From assembly GCA_020634515.1 (NCBI GenBank), contig JACKBL010000002.1, positions 372,001-436,000 on the forward strand: 64,000 nt of DNA, written 5' to 3'. Origin of the DNA: Ardenticatenales bacterium (GTDB lineage Bacteria; Chloroflexota; Anaerolineae; Promineifilales; Promineifilaceae). Made by a program: the position numbers and the translations under genes. Each line of letters opens with the position of its first letter. Position 1 is the first letter of the stretch. The notes under the pieces were generated by a model, which was not told the DNA's origin, did not search any database, and saw only the letters and a program-made list of their open reading frames with translations. Below, piece after piece: positions 33,866 through 43,200 of the stretch.

Positions 33866-34741
33866 ATGTCAGACATTGAATTTGCCGTGATCGGCGGCAG
33901 CGGACTTTACAACATGGCCGAGTTGACGGATGTCAGCGAGGAGCGCGTCACGACGCCATTTGGCGATCCTTCCGATGCCATCATCATTGGCCGCCTGCAT
34001 GGGCGGCGCGTTGCCTTTCTCCCCCGTCATGGGCGTGGACACATCCTCAACCCCAGCGAGGTCCCCTATCGCGCCAACATCTACGCCCTCAAGAGCCTCG
34101 GCGTGAAATACATCGTTTCCGTCAGCGCCTGTGGTTCGTTGCGCGAAGATTACGCGCCGGGGCACATTGTTGTCCCGGACCAACTGTTTGATCACACCAA
34201 AGGATTGCGGGCGATGAGCTTCTTTGACGAGGGCCTGGTGGCGCACGTCAGCGTTGCTCACCCCTTCTCCCCCGAACTCAGCGCTATCCTCGCTGGTTCC
34301 GCGCGCGCCGTTGGCGGCGTTACACATGAAGGCGGCACATTCATCACCATCGAAGGGCCGCGCTTCTCCACCAAAGGCGAATCCCAACTGTACCGCCAAT
34401 GGGGCATGAGCATTATTGGCATGACGACTAGCCCGGAAGCTTTTCTGGCGATGGAGGCGGAAATGGCCTACGCCTGCATGGCGCACGTCACCGATTACGA
34501 CGTATGGCACGAGAGCGAACAACCCGTGACGGTGGAAATGGTTATCCGCACGCTGATCGGGAATACCCAGGTAGCCCAGGCGGCCATCAGCCACATGGTG
34601 CGCACCATGGACGAATGGGCGGCTCCGTTTGTCGCGCATTCCGCCCTGAAAGATGCGTTGATCACCGACCGCGCGCGCATCTCCGCCGCCGCGCGCCGGC
34701 GCCTGGCGCTGTTGGTAGACGACTACCTCCAGGCGGGATAG
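33866..34741 (+). CDS. mtnP: S-methyl-5'-thioadenosine phosphorylase (MTAP family)
   Basis: The 291-residue protein starts IEFAVIGGSGLYNMAEL and continues PSDAIIIGRLHGRRVAFLPRHGRGHILNPSEVPYRANIYALKSLGV, VSACGSLREDYAPGHIVVPDQLFDHTKG and FITIEGPRFSTKGES. The phosphate-binding GGSGLY and RHGRGH and the base/ribose region EGPRFSTKAES-like are typical of MTA phosphorylase, which recycles methylthioadenosine from polyamine synthesis; 6-oxopurine phosphorylases of the same superfamily are the alternative. AAAGGAG lies 11 bp before the ATG, somewhat far. Confidence 0.92.
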   Translation: MSDIEFAVIGGSGLYNMAELTDVSEERVTTPFGDPSDAIIIGRLHGRRVAFLPRHGRGHILNPSEVPYRANIYALKSLGVKYIVSVSACGSLREDYAPGHIVVPDQLFDHTKGLRAMSFFDEGLVAHVSVAHPFSPELSAILAGSARAVGGVTHEGGTFITIEGPRFSTKGESQLYRQWGMSIIGMTTSPEAFLAMEAEMAYACMAHVTDYDVWHESEQPVTVEMVIRTLIGNTQVAQAAISHMVRTMDEWAAPFVAHSALKDALITDRARISAAARRRLALLVDDYLQAG

Positions 34742-34877
34742 GCTCGCATTGTGGGCGTTTGGATAGGCGGTTAAATGCCGGCATTCCGGCCAACGACCGA
34801 TCAAGTGCGCGGGAATGAGCGAATCGTGGCCGACGCCAATAACTTGCCAATTGGCAGGTTGAATATATCTTGGACGA

Positions 34878-36215
34878 GTGCAGAGTGAGGATGTGCTGGA
34901 CCGGCTGTTTGTCGTGCAGCGGATAAGGCAGCGGTGGCTGCTGCTGCTGGCGGCGGCATTCGTGCTGCTGAATGGGTTGGCGCTCAGCCTGGCGTTGTCG
35001 GGGGCGGTACGCTGGCAGCATCTCTGGGGGCCGATGGTGTGGGCCGGGTTGGTGGCGATAGCGCACGGGGTGCTCAACCGATACAAGCCCACCCATGATG
35101 CCTTGTTGCTGCCCCTGGTGGGTTTGCTGACGGGGTGGGGGCTGGTGCTGCAAGACCGGTTGGCGGCCAATTTTCTGCCGCGACAGATATTGTGGTTGGC
35201 ATTAGGGATGGCGGCCATGTTGGCGACGGCTGTTCTGCCGCGAAACCTGCGCTTCCTGCGTCGCTACCGTTACACCTGGCTCACGTTTGGGCTGCTGCTG
35301 CTGGCGGCGACGCTCTTGTTCGGCGTCAATCCGTCAGGTTTTGGCGCGACCCTGTGGTTAAAAATCCCATTGCTGGGGCGCGTGTTTTTTCAACCATCGG
35401 AGTTGATGAAACTGCTGCTGGTGATCTTTCTCGGCAGCTACTTCGCCGAGCGGGAGTCGCTGCTGCAGACGCGGCAGGGCTTGTTTGGGGCGCTGCCCTA
35501 CCTGGCTCCCCTGCTATTGATGTGGGGGTTCTGCGTGGTGCTGCTGGTGTGGCAGCGGGACCTGGGCGCGGCCACGCTGTTCTTCCTCGTGTTTTTGCTA
35601 CTGTTGTACCTGGCGTCGGCGGAGAAGCGTTATTTGTGGATTGGCTTGGGGTTGCTGGCGGTTGCCGGCATTTTTGCCTACTTCCTCTTTGATGTGGTTG
35701 CCTTGCGCGTGGATGCCTGGTGGAACCCCTGGCCGGACGCCGCCGGACGCGCCTTTCAGATCGTGCAATCACTCTACGCCCTGGCCGCCGGCGGTCTGAC
35801 CGGCACAGGCGTGGGGCAGGGTTTTCCGGGGTACATTCCCGTAGTACATTCCGACTTCGCTTTTGCGGCCATCGGCGAGGAGTGGGGCCTCATCGGTAGC
35901 CTGGGGATAGTGGCCTGTTTCCTGTTGCTGGTGCATCGCGGCTTGCATATCGCCATGCAGGCGCGGCGTCCGTTTCACTTCTACCTGGCGACGGGGATTT
36001 CGCTGTTGTTTGCGGCGCAGTCGTTCTTGATCATGGCCGGCGTCGTCAAGTTGCTGCCCCTGACCGGGGTGACGCTGCCGTTTGTCAGTTACGGCGGCAG
36101 TTCGCTGTTGGTGAGCTTTGTGATGGTGGGGCTGCTTTTGTTCTTGTCGGCGGAGCGGGATCAACAGGGCTTGCGCGCCAGGGGTGTGACAAAGACGATG
36201 ATGAGGCGCAAATGA
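34878..36215 (+). CDS. SEDS protein (RodA/FtsW family)
   Basis: The start is a GTG at 34878. About ten membrane segments span the 445 residues. The SEDS landmarks are LKIPLLGRVFFQPSELMKLLLVIFLGSYFA, the conserved acidic VWQRDLGAATLFF (the Asp needed for glycan polymerisation in RodA), SDFAFAAIGEEWGLIGS and PFVSYGGSSLLVSFV. It is a peptidoglycan glycosyltransferase or polymerase subunit for cell growth or division. It overlaps the PBP-like gene by 4 bp, the standard SEDS-bPBP arrangement. Confidence 0.9.
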   Translation: MQSEDVLDRLFVVQRIRQRWLLLLAAAFVLLNGLALSLALSGAVRWQHLWGPMVWAGLVAIAHGVLNRYKPTHDALLLPLVGLLTGWGLVLQDRLAANFLPRQILWLALGMAAMLATAVLPRNLRFLRRYRYTWLTFGLLLLAATLLFGVNPSGFGATLWLKIPLLGRVFFQPSELMKLLLVIFLGSYFAERESLLQTRQGLFGALPYLAPLLLMWGFCVVLLVWQRDLGAATLFFLVFLLLLYLASAEKRYLWIGLGLLAVAGIFAYFLFDVVALRVDAWWNPWPDAAGRAFQIVQSLYALAAGGLTGTGVGQGFPGYIPVVHSDFAFAAIGEEWGLIGSLGIVACFLLLVHRGLHIAMQARRPFHFYLATGISLLFAAQSFLIMAGVVKLLPLTGVTLPFVSYGGSSLLVSFVMVGLLLFLSAERDQQGLRARGVTKTMMRRK

Positions 36216-37561
36216 AGGCGCAGCGGCAGCGGCTGCGCCGCTTGAATCTGGCGATTTTGCTGGCGTTTGTGGCCGTGGGCGTGTCGCTCGTTTACTGGGC
36301 GGGGGTGCGGGCGGGCGGCATCCTGGCGCGTGACGATAACCCGCGGTTGGTGGAGGCGGAGCTGCGTATCCAGCGTGGGGAGATTCTCGACAGCCAGGAC
36401 CGGGTGTTGGCGCGGAGTGTGGCGGAGGGGGAGCGATTTCAGCGCGTCTATCCGCTGGCGGATATGGGTCCGGCGGTGGGCTATTATAGTTTGCGACATG
36501 GAATTGCCGGCATTGAACAAGGACTCGACCCCATTCTGCGCGGCGAAACCGGCGACTGGCGTACCCTGGCTTTACGAAACGTCTTGCACATGCCCCAGGT
36601 GGGGCAAGACGTGCGCCTGACGCTGGACGCCGATTGGCAGCAGGCCGCCGAGACGCTTCTGGGCGACCGCCGCGGCGCGGTACTCCTGTTTACGCTTTCC
36701 GACACCGCCATTCGCGCGCTGGTCAGTCATCCAACTTTCGACCCTAATCAACTTGATGAGCAGTTTGACGCGCTCATGGCGGATGAAGATGCGCCGCTGT
36801 TGAATCGGGCTACGCAGGGGCGGTACCAGCCCGGCCTGGCGCTGCAACCCTTCATCCTGGCCGGGGTGGTGGCTACGGACCGCCTGAGCCTGGACAACGC
36901 CGTTCCCGATGCGACCGTGCCCGTGCCCGTGTTGGACAGCATTCTTACCTGCGCGAACCAGCCGGAAGACGTCACACATCTGGCGGACGCGCTGCGGTAT
37001 GGCTGTCCCGCACCCATGTTAACCGTGGAGAGTGTGCTGCAAGCCGCGGAATTGCAGCAGATTTTCGCCGATTTTGGGTTGACCACGGCCCCGGAACTGC
37101 CGTTGGTGACGGAAACGAGCGAGGCGACGCCACCTCAGGATATGCGTCTGGCTGTGTTGGGGCAGGAAAATCTGACGGTGACGCCGCTGCAACTGGGGAT
37201 GGCCTGGATGGCGCTGGCGAATGGGGGTGTCTTGAGCCAGCCGCGTTTGGTGGCGGCGATTGCGGAGGGCGGGCCGCATGGGGCGTGGCAAACGTATACC
37301 AAACTGACGCCGCCGCGCGAGGTGGTTCCGAGCCGTGTGGCGGCGGCGATCCTGGCCGCCCTGCCGCGTCAGAAAGATACGATTGAGCATGTGGCGTTGG
37401 CTTTGTCTGGTCCGGGGGGCAGCACAAACGCCTGGTATTTAGGGTTGGCGCCCGCCAGCGACCCGCGGTTGGCGGTGGTGGTGATTATTGAGGGGAGCGA
37501 TGATGTGGGCGCGGCGCAAGAGGTGGGGCGGGCGCTGCTGGCGGCGGCCTTTGGGCGATAA
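36212..37561 (+). CDS. Penicillin-binding protein homologue lacking catalytic motifs
   Basis: The 449-residue protein has one N-terminal transmembrane segment (about 11-32) and the PBP dimerisation region (ELRIQRGEILDSQDRVLARS...YPLADMGPAVGYYS.. GIAGIEQGLDPIL), then the transpeptidase domain. Where class B PBPs read YPPGSxxKP, this one has YQPGLALQP (residues 205-213): the nucleophile Ser is Leu and the Lys is Gln. The KTG motif is also lost (ALSGPGGSTNAWYLG). It therefore cannot act as a normal transpeptidase but keeps the scaffold that activates SEDS partners. It starts inside the end of the SEDS gene (ATGA overlap). Confidence 0.9.
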   Translation: MKAQRQRLRRLNLAILLAFVAVGVSLVYWAGVRAGGILARDDNPRLVEAELRIQRGEILDSQDRVLARSVAEGERFQRVYPLADMGPAVGYYSLRHGIAGIEQGLDPILRGETGDWRTLALRNVLHMPQVGQDVRLTLDADWQQAAETLLGDRRGAVLLFTLSDTAIRALVSHPTFDPNQLDEQFDALMADEDAPLLNRATQGRYQPGLALQPFILAGVVATDRLSLDNAVPDATVPVPVLDSILTCANQPEDVTHLADALRYGCPAPMLTVESVLQAAELQQIFADFGLTTAPELPLVTETSEATPPQDMRLAVLGQENLTVTPLQLGMAWMALANGGVLSQPRLVAAIAEGGPHGAWQTYTKLTPPREVVPSRVAAAILAALPRQKDTIEHVALALSGPGGSTNAWYLGLAPASDPRLAVVVIIEGSDDVGAAQEVGRALLAAAFGR

Positions 37562-37566
37562 AACTG

Positions 37567-37654
37567 GACTGGAGCATTCTTTTAGGTAACGACTAACGCT
37601 CTCTGGAGATTGGTCCAATGGGGCTTAGCCGTTTCTTTTTAGAATGCTCCAGTC
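37567..37654. repeat. 88-bp inverted-repeat element between convergent genes
   Basis: Perfect 14-bp arms GACTGGAGCATTCT (37567-37580) and AGAATGCTCCAGTC (37641-37654) flank 60 bp that include GGAGATTGGTCCAAT, a partial copy of the dispersed MITE core. It lies between the PBP-like gene and htpG, which converge, so it may also end transcription, but the loop is long for a terminator. Confidence 0.7.
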
Positions 37655-37667
37655 TGTTCTCATGTGT

Positions 37668-39554
37668 TTAGGCGCCGGTCGCCAGTTCTAGCAGTTTTTG
37701 AATGCGGGGGAGCATTTCGACGGGATTGGGGTGCAGCCCTTCTTGCACGAGCGCACTTTCGTATAGCTGTTCGATGGTCAGGTTGATGATGCCGGCATCT
37801 GGCTTCTCCGCGATCATACGGGCCAGATTCACGACGATGGGGTGCTGGCGGTTGACCTCCAGAATGCGTTTAGGCACTTCGTAATTCTGGTCGGTGAAGC
37901 GACGAATGCGCTCCATCTCCCGATCCCGCGCATCTTCCGGTGACACCAGGCGCACGGGACTATCCTTGAGCAGCCTGGAGGGACGCACCTCAATGATGCG
38001 GTCACCCAGCGTGGTGACGCAGCGGCCAATGAAGCGGTTGAAGTCCGCCTCAGCCAGTTCCGGCGTGTCCGTTTCTTCCGCTTCCGCGGCGGGCAGTTCA
38101 GGGAGTTCCAGGCCGGCGTCGTCGATGTTCTTCAGCTTCTTGCCCCGATATTCGGTGAGGACGGGAGCGAGGAAGGCGTCCAGCGGATCAACCCAGTAGA
38201 GCACCTCCAGGTTGCGAGCGCGGAAGGGGTCCAGGTGTGGACTATGCGCCACGGAGGTCAGGCTGTCTCCCATCACGTAGTAGATGTTCTCTTGCGCTTC
38301 CGGCAGCGCGTCTACGTAGGCGTCCAGGGAGGTGAGACTACTATTGGACGTGGAGGAGTGGAAGCGGAGGAAGGGGAGCAAATCCTCTTTGGCTTCGGGG
38401 TCAAGGGCCAATCCTTCTTTGAATACGCGCCCATAAGCCTGCCAGAATTTCGCGTATTTGTCGCTGTCTTTGTTTGCCATGTGGCGCAATTCGCGCAGGA
38501 TACGGCTGCGCAGGGTCTTGCCCAGGTGGCGCATGAGACGATTGTTTTGTACGGTTTCGCGGCTGACGTTGAGCGGCAGGTCTTCGGAGTCTACGACGCC
38601 ATCGACGAAGTCGAGCCATTTGGGCAGGAGGTCGGTACAGTATTCCTGGATGAGGACGTTGCGGGAGTAGAGTTTGACGCCGGGTTCCTTGCGTAGGGAG
38701 AAGATGCTGCGCTCGCGGTCGGCGGGGATGAAGAGGAGGGCGCGTACGTTTACGGGAGCATCGGCGCTGAGGTGGATGCTGGACAGCGGTGGGTTGAAAT
38801 CGAGGGAGAATTGCTGATAGAAGTTGTCGTAATCTTCCTGTTGTACGTCGCTGGGGTTTTTACGCCAGAGGGATTCGCGCTGGTTGGCCTGTTCTTCGCC
38901 AACGTAGATGGGGTAGCTGACGAAGTCGGAATGTTTTTTGATGATTTGCTTGAGTTTCCAGGGGTCGGCGAAGTCGGCGGCGTCTGTTTTGAGGGAGATG
39001 TGGATTTCGGTGCCGCGGTCGTTTTTGGATGCCGGCATTACCTCAAACGCATCATCCCCTCGTGACACCCAGGCCGCCGCGCTGGCCTCCGGCTGATAGC
39101 TGCGCGAAACCACGCGCACTTCATCCGCTACCATAAAAACGGAATAGAAACCAACGCCAAACTGGCCGATCACATCACCGAGTTGCGTGGCATCTGTCCC
39201 GTTGCTCTTCATCTTCTGGAGGAACTCGCGCGCACCCGATTGGGCAATCGTACCCAGATTTTGCACCAGTTCTTCTGCCGTCATGCCGACGCCGGCGTCC
39301 TTGATGATGAGTTTTTTCGGTTCGCTCTCGCTGTCCGTCTCCAGGTGAATCGCCAGTTCCGCGCCCGCGTCGTGGACGTTTGCGTTGGTGAGCGTTTCAA
39401 AGTGCAACCGTGTGAGGGCGTCGGAGGCGTTGGAAATCAGCTCGCGCAAGAAGATTTCGCGATCCTGATACAGCGAATGCACGAGGATGTCCAGCAATTG
39501 CTTGATTTCCGCTTTGAAGTGATAGGTGCTGGTAGTGTTATCTGGTGTGGTCAT
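37668..39554 (-). CDS. htpG: Chaperone HtpG (Hsp90)
   Basis: The 628-residue protein begins with the ATPase domain YHFKAEIKQLLDILVHSLYQDREIFLRELISNASDALTRL, the Hsp90 signature, and contains IKDAGVGMTAEELVQNLGTIAQSG and GQFGVGFYSVFMV (ATP lid and binding residues). The middle domain carries DSEDLPLNVSRETVQNNRLMRHLGKTLRSRILREL, and a C-terminal dimerisation domain follows. Length is normal. AGGAAG lies just before the ATG. Upstream is a region with inverted repeats (39555-39952) but no CIRCE element was found. Confidence 0.96.
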   Translation of the reverse strand: MTTPDNTTSTYHFKAEIKQLLDILVHSLYQDREIFLRELISNASDALTRLHFETLTNANVHDAGAELAIHLETDSESEPKKLIIKDAGVGMTAEELVQNLGTIAQSGAREFLQKMKSNGTDATQLGDVIGQFGVGFYSVFMVADEVRVVSRSYQPEASAAAWVSRGDDAFEVMPASKNDRGTEIHISLKTDAADFADPWKLKQIIKKHSDFVSYPIYVGEEQANQRESLWRKNPSDVQQEDYDNFYQQFSLDFNPPLSSIHLSADAPVNVRALLFIPADRERSIFSLRKEPGVKLYSRNVLIQEYCTDLLPKWLDFVDGVVDSEDLPLNVSRETVQNNRLMRHLGKTLRSRILRELRHMANKDSDKYAKFWQAYGRVFKEGLALDPEAKEDLLPFLRFHSSTSNSSLTSLDAYVDALPEAQENIYYVMGDSLTSVAHSPHLDPFRARNLEVLYWVDPLDAFLAPVLTEYRGKKLKNIDDAGLELPELPAAEAEETDTPELAEADFNRFIGRCVTTLGDRIIEVRPSRLLKDSPVRLVSPEDARDREMERIRRFTDQNYEVPKRILEVNRQHPIVVNLARMIAEKPDAGIINLTIEQLYESALVQEGLHPNPVEMLPRIQKLLELATGA

Positions 39555-39578
39555 TCTGCTTCCTCTTCAAAAATAGAT

Positions 39579-39662
39579 TAGGGTCTGTCGGATCTCACGG
39601 GATTTTACGTGTGTCATGCTTCGCTTCCGCATGGCATACCCGCACCAAATCCGAAAGACCTA
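39579..39662. repeat. 84-bp inverted-repeat element upstream of htpG
   Basis: Imperfect terminal inverted repeats TAGGGTCTGTCGGAT (39579-39593) and ATCCGAAAGACCTA (39649-39662) flank a 55-bp interior without a gene, a possible MITE. It lies just upstream of the htpG start codon. Confidence 0.45.
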
Positions 39663-39883
39663 TGATAATTAGGTGGGTAACTACTAGCCGGGTGCCCGAG
39701 CCTGTCGCCGGCAAGATGGCTTCGATAAGCTCAGCCCACGAGAGGGTTCGTTCCCGAGGCAGGCAATGGAGACAGGGAGACAGGCGTCGTCTCCCAGACT
39801 GCTCTAGTACGGCAATAATATAGCCTGATTTTGTTAGATGCGTGTAAGAGAATGTCGGTTCGCCGCCATCGGCATCCAAGACG

Positions 39884-39923
39884 CGCGGATGCACCATGCC
39901 GAACGGGACACGGCGCATCCGCG
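39884..39923. repeat. 9-bp inverted repeat CGCGGATGC / GCATCCGCG
   Basis: Perfect arms at 39884-39892 and 39915-39923, 22 bp apart, about 30 bp downstream of the 3' end of the lipoprotein gene on the opposite strand. It could terminate that leftward gene's transcript only if upstream of it, so no function is assigned. The rest of 39555-39952 holds no supported gene. Confidence 0.35.
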
Positions 39924-39952
39924 GAGACGTGATCGTGAGCAGGTAGGCTCGT

Positions 39953-41365
39953 CTACGGCTGGCTAATCATCTGGCTATAAGCCTGGCCTGTGTAGGAGTA
40001 TTGGCCTTGTTGCATATTGGCGTAGGCTGCCTGGTTTGCCAGGCGGAACAACTGCGTGCTGTTGATGTTCTTGGGGACATCATTGTAGTTCACGTAGCCA
40101 AAGAAGTAGCGCGACCAGAAGAAGGAGATGAAGTCGTAGTTGTAGGTGCGCCCCAGGTCCACGATGCTCTGGATGAAGTGGATGTCCAGTGGTTGCCAGA
40201 AGCTATAAGGATCACGGGCGTAATATTCGCCCAGAGAGACTTTGCCCAAGGGTTGGGCGAGTTCCTGGGTCGTGGCTTTGTAGAGCCAGGTTTCGCCGAT
40301 GACGAGACGTTTGCCGGCATTTATCGCTTGCTGCGACAGGTTGGCGGCGATTTCAAGCTGGTTGCCCTGGTCATTGGCCACCGGATAGATGTGCAGGTTG
40401 ATGAAGTCCACGCTTGTTTCCTGGATATAGCGGTCAATATAGGTGCTATCTTCCCATGTGCCGTTGCCCGCGCCGTAGAGAATGCCGGCAGAACGATCCA
40501 AACTATTAAGCGTATCCTTGACGAAATTCACGAAGTCGTCCACATTCATGCGCACGCCGGTGAGGGCTACCTCGGTGGTGGGTTCGTGAGTGAGCGAGAG
40601 ATAATCGGGGCGGATTTCGGAAGCGATCAGCAGGACCATGTCCTTACGCTGCTGGAAGTAGGCTTCCTTAGTGAGTCCCCGGTAATCGACAGAGACGTTG
40701 GAGAATTCCGTGCCGGCAAAAACAGGACTCGTCTCAATCAACACCTTGAAACCGCGCTGATGCGCTTCCCGCACCACCTGTTGATAAAATGATAGATACT
40801 TATCCGCGTCCGGGTAATCGGGAACCAGCAGCGGGTAGGAAATCTGCACGCCGACCCCTGTCAAACCCATTCCGCGCAAGCCGTCCAGGTATTCGCGCAC
40901 AAGCTGCATGGAGCGCGGTTCCAACAACGCCGGACCCAGGTTGCCGGAAGCGGGCGTCAACTCCCCGGACCAGAACGTGCTGCTGACAGCGGGCGCTTGC
41001 GTCAAGACATTTTCTTCGAACGTGTCCAGATTTTGGTCCAGCGTCTCGTAAAGGGCATTGTAATCCGCCGGCACAGTATCGAAGGTTGGCGCCGGCGGCG
41101 ACGTGGGCGTCGCGGCCACGTTGGTGGCTCCTGCCGTAGGCGCTGCCGGAGTTGGCTGTGCTGCCGCCTCCGTGGGAGCCGGCGCAGCCGCCGTGGGAGC
41201 GTCGGCGACGGCCGTCGCCGGCGCGGTAGTCGCTTCTGTCTGTTGTGGCGCTGTCGTTGCCGGTGGCTGTGACGTGGGGGTTGAGGTGATCTGCTGGCGC
41301 AGTCTCCCACGGCAGCCGGTAGCCAAAATCAGCACGACAAGAAGAAATGCTGTAAATCGTTTCAT
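39953..41365 (-). CDS. Secreted lipoprotein with TIM-barrel glycosidase-like domain
   Basis: The start is the ATG at 41365, preceded by AAGGAG; in-frame starts upstream lack a ribosome site. The 470-residue product has a lipobox LVVLILATGCRG (Cys about residue 18), a Thr/Pro/Ala linker (about 27-90) and a TIM-barrel-like domain. Visible motifs are LDGLRGMGLTGVGVQISYPLLVP, RGFKVLIETSP, DYLSLTHEPTTEVAL (the Glu is where a catalytic acid would lie) and KRLVIGETWLYKAT (second Glu). Such placement fits a GH-A clan glycoside hydrolase, but the exact family is not recognised. It would act outside the cell on polysaccharide. Confidence 0.78.
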   Translation of the reverse strand: MKRFTAFLLVVLILATGCRGRLRQQITSTPTSQPPATTAPQQTEATTAPATAVADAPTAAAPAPTEAAAQPTPAAPTAGATNVAATPTSPPAPTFDTVPADYNALYETLDQNLDTFEENVLTQAPAVSSTFWSGELTPASGNLGPALLEPRSMQLVREYLDGLRGMGLTGVGVQISYPLLVPDYPDADKYLSFYQQVVREAHQRGFKVLIETSPVFAGTEFSNVSVDYRGLTKEAYFQQRKDMVLLIASEIRPDYLSLTHEPTTEVALTGVRMNVDDFVNFVKDTLNSLDRSAGILYGAGNGTWEDSTYIDRYIQETSVDFINLHIYPVANDQGNQLEIAANLSQQAINAGKRLVIGETWLYKATTQELAQPLGKVSLGEYYARDPYSFWQPLDIHFIQSIVDLGRTYNYDFISFFWSRYFFGYVNYNDVPKNINSTQLFRLANQAAYANMQQGQYSYTGQAYSQMISQP

Positions 41366-41535
41366 TTTATACTCCTTCAATATTGTAGGACGAATTTTTA
41401 TTTCGCCTGAACGCGGAACGTGACAAGAATTCGTGAAACCTGTTCCGCTTGTCAACCAGGCCGTGCCCGACAAGGCGTGCGGCCATCGGCATTTGTTGTG
41501 GCATACGTATCTTCTCACTAAAGGGGGGGATTGTT

Positions 41536-41587
41536 GGTTGAGCCTGTCGGTTGAGCCTGTCGGTTGAGCCTGTCGGTTGAGCCTGTC
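41536..41587. repeat. 13-bp tandem repeat (4 copies)
   Basis: GGTTGAGCCTGTC repeats exactly four times, followed by GAAACC and TTTGACAAGCTCAGGC, which is roughly the complement of GAGCCTGTC. It lies in the gap upstream of the TIM-barrel lipoprotein gene. A variant (GAGCCTGTCGCC...GCTTCGATAAGCTCAGCC) occurs near 39700-39740. Confidence 0.85.
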
Positions 41588-41610
41588 GAAACCAACGGCC
41601 TTTGACAAGC

Positions 41611-43200
41611 TCAGGCTGCGTTTCCCCCGAGATATTGAGGATATACGGGCATACCCTCTCTGGCCTGGTGAATAAGCGATTGTTTTAACTGCCACAAACT
41701 GTCACTCAGAGAGACGTGATAGATGTGTGGATTGAGGATACGCTGCACGCCTGGGTCCAGGCGCTCCAGATCCGCCTGTCGCCGCTGGCGCATCACGTCA
41801 ATGGGCGGTTGTGGGGAGACAACTCGCCCTTGATCATAAACGGTCTGCAACAACGGTTCGATCTCGGAGATGGCCGATTGTCGCAGGGCGCGGTACTTGG
41901 TGTGGTCGGTCGGATGGCGCAGGATGATGGGGTCCATGGTGCGCGGGTCTTCGTGATCCAGGGTGAGCAGGTCGGCGGTGGCCTGGCCACGTTCGTCGTA
42001 GATGCGCCAGACGCGCTTGTGGCCGGGATTGGGCGTTTTGGCGGGGGATTCGGAGATTTTGATTGCCGGCATCCACGCCCCATCCCCCTGCCGCAAAGCC
42101 ACCAACTTATAAACGCCCCCCAGCGCCGGACTGCCCAACGACGTGATCAAATTCGTACCCACGCCAAAAGTCAGCCGTCGCAGCAGATTGTCCGCGTCAA
42201 TGCCATAGCGCGGCGCTTCCATCTCAATTTGCGTCAGAATTTGCATGATGGTCAGTTCGTCTAGCTGGTTGGACAGCACAATAACGGTATCCGTAAAACC
42301 CGCCTGGTCCAGCATCCGGGCCGCCTGGATACTCAAGTACGCCAGGTCGCCAGAATCAAGGCGAATACCGATGGGACGATGCCCCTTGCTTTTGAGTTCC
42401 GTGAAGACGCGGATGGCGTTGGGGATGCCGCTGTGCAATGTGTCGATGGTGTCCACCAGCAGCAGGCAGTCGTCGGGGTACACGTCCGCATAGGCGCGGA
42501 ACGCTTCCAGTTCGCCCGCGCCCATCGCCATGAAGACCTGCACCATGCTGTGCGCGTGCGTGCCTTTGGGCGGGAACCCCAGCACGTGGGAGACGCCGAC
42601 GTTGGAGGTGAAGTGCGCGCCGCCGATCAGGGCCGCGCGCGCGCCTGCGTTGCCGCCTAGCCCCTGGGCGCGGCGGAGGCCGAACTCCAGGATGACCTGC
42701 CCGCGTCCGCTCTGACGAATGCGTGAGGCTTTGGTGGCGATCAGGGTTTGGTAGTTGAGATGGTTGAGCAGCGAGGTTTCCAGGATTTGGGCCAGGGCTA
42801 GTGGCCCTCGAATGATGGTGAGGGGGACGTTGGCGTGGACGACGCGCCCTTCGGGGATGGCGTCAATGGTAATGGCCCGGAAGTGGCCGTGCTGACTGAG
42901 ATACTGGAGAAAGTCATCGGCGAAGAGTTGCCGACCGTTTTGGCCCGTTTGCCGGCGCAGGTAGTCGATGTCTTGCGGACGGAAATGGGCTGTTTCCATC
43001 CAGTCCAGCAGCCATTCCAGCCCGGCGTTGATGCAGTAACCTGCCTGGTGCACGCCGTAGTCGGGGTAGCTGCGGAAGAAATGGTCGAATTGGGCCGTGG
43101 TTTCGTGTAGGCCATAGCGGAAGTAGAGCTGGGCCATGGTGAGCTGGTATTCATCGGTGAAGAGAATGCCGGCAGTTGTGTCACGTTGAGATTGTTTCAT
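41611..43200 (-). CDS. pncB: Nicotinate phosphoribosyltransferase
   Basis: The ATG at 43200 follows AGGATAATTTG; an alternative start is 11 codons upstream. The 529-residue protein shows LFTDEYQLTMAQLYFRYGLHETTAQFDHFF, the start of NAPRTase, then GLRRAQGLGGNAGARAALIGGAHFTSNVGVSHVLG and GTHAHSMVQVFMAM (the active-site His segment), with RLDSGDLAYLSIQAARMLDQAGF (phosphoribosyl site). It converts nicotinate, PRPP and ATP to nicotinate mononucleotide in NAD salvage. Length is slightly above the bacterial average. Confidence 0.93.
   Translation of the reverse strand: MKQSQRDTTAGILFTDEYQLTMAQLYFRYGLHETTAQFDHFFRSYPDYGVHQAGYCINAGLEWLLDWMETAHFRPQDIDYLRRQTGQNGRQLFADDFLQYLSQHGHFRAITIDAIPEGRVVHANVPLTIIRGPLALAQILETSLLNHLNYQTLIATKASRIRQSGRGQVILEFGLRRAQGLGGNAGARAALIGGAHFTSNVGVSHVLGFPPKGTHAHSMVQVFMAMGAGELEAFRAYADVYPDDCLLLVDTIDTLHSGIPNAIRVFTELKSKGHRPIGIRLDSGDLAYLSIQAARMLDQAGFTDTVIVLSNQLDELTIMQILTQIEMEAPRYGIDADNLLRRLTFGVGTNLITSLGSPALGGVYKLVALRQGDGAWMPAIKISESPAKTPNPGHKRVWRIYDERGQATADLLTLDHEDPRTMDPIILRHPTDHTKYRALRQSAISEIEPLLQTVYDQGRVVSPQPPIDVMRQRRQADLERLDPGVQRILNPHIYHVSLSDSLWQLKQSLIHQAREGMPVYPQYLGGNAA

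Noticed and set aside
37567..37654. Simple intrinsic terminator between the PBP-like and htpG genes
   Set aside because: Arms are perfect but 60 bp apart and contain a MITE core; kept as a repeat instead.
39595..39918. Reverse-strand frame of 107 codons upstream of htpG
   Set aside because: It runs across inverted repeats and the GAGCCTGTC repeat family; no recognisable protein.
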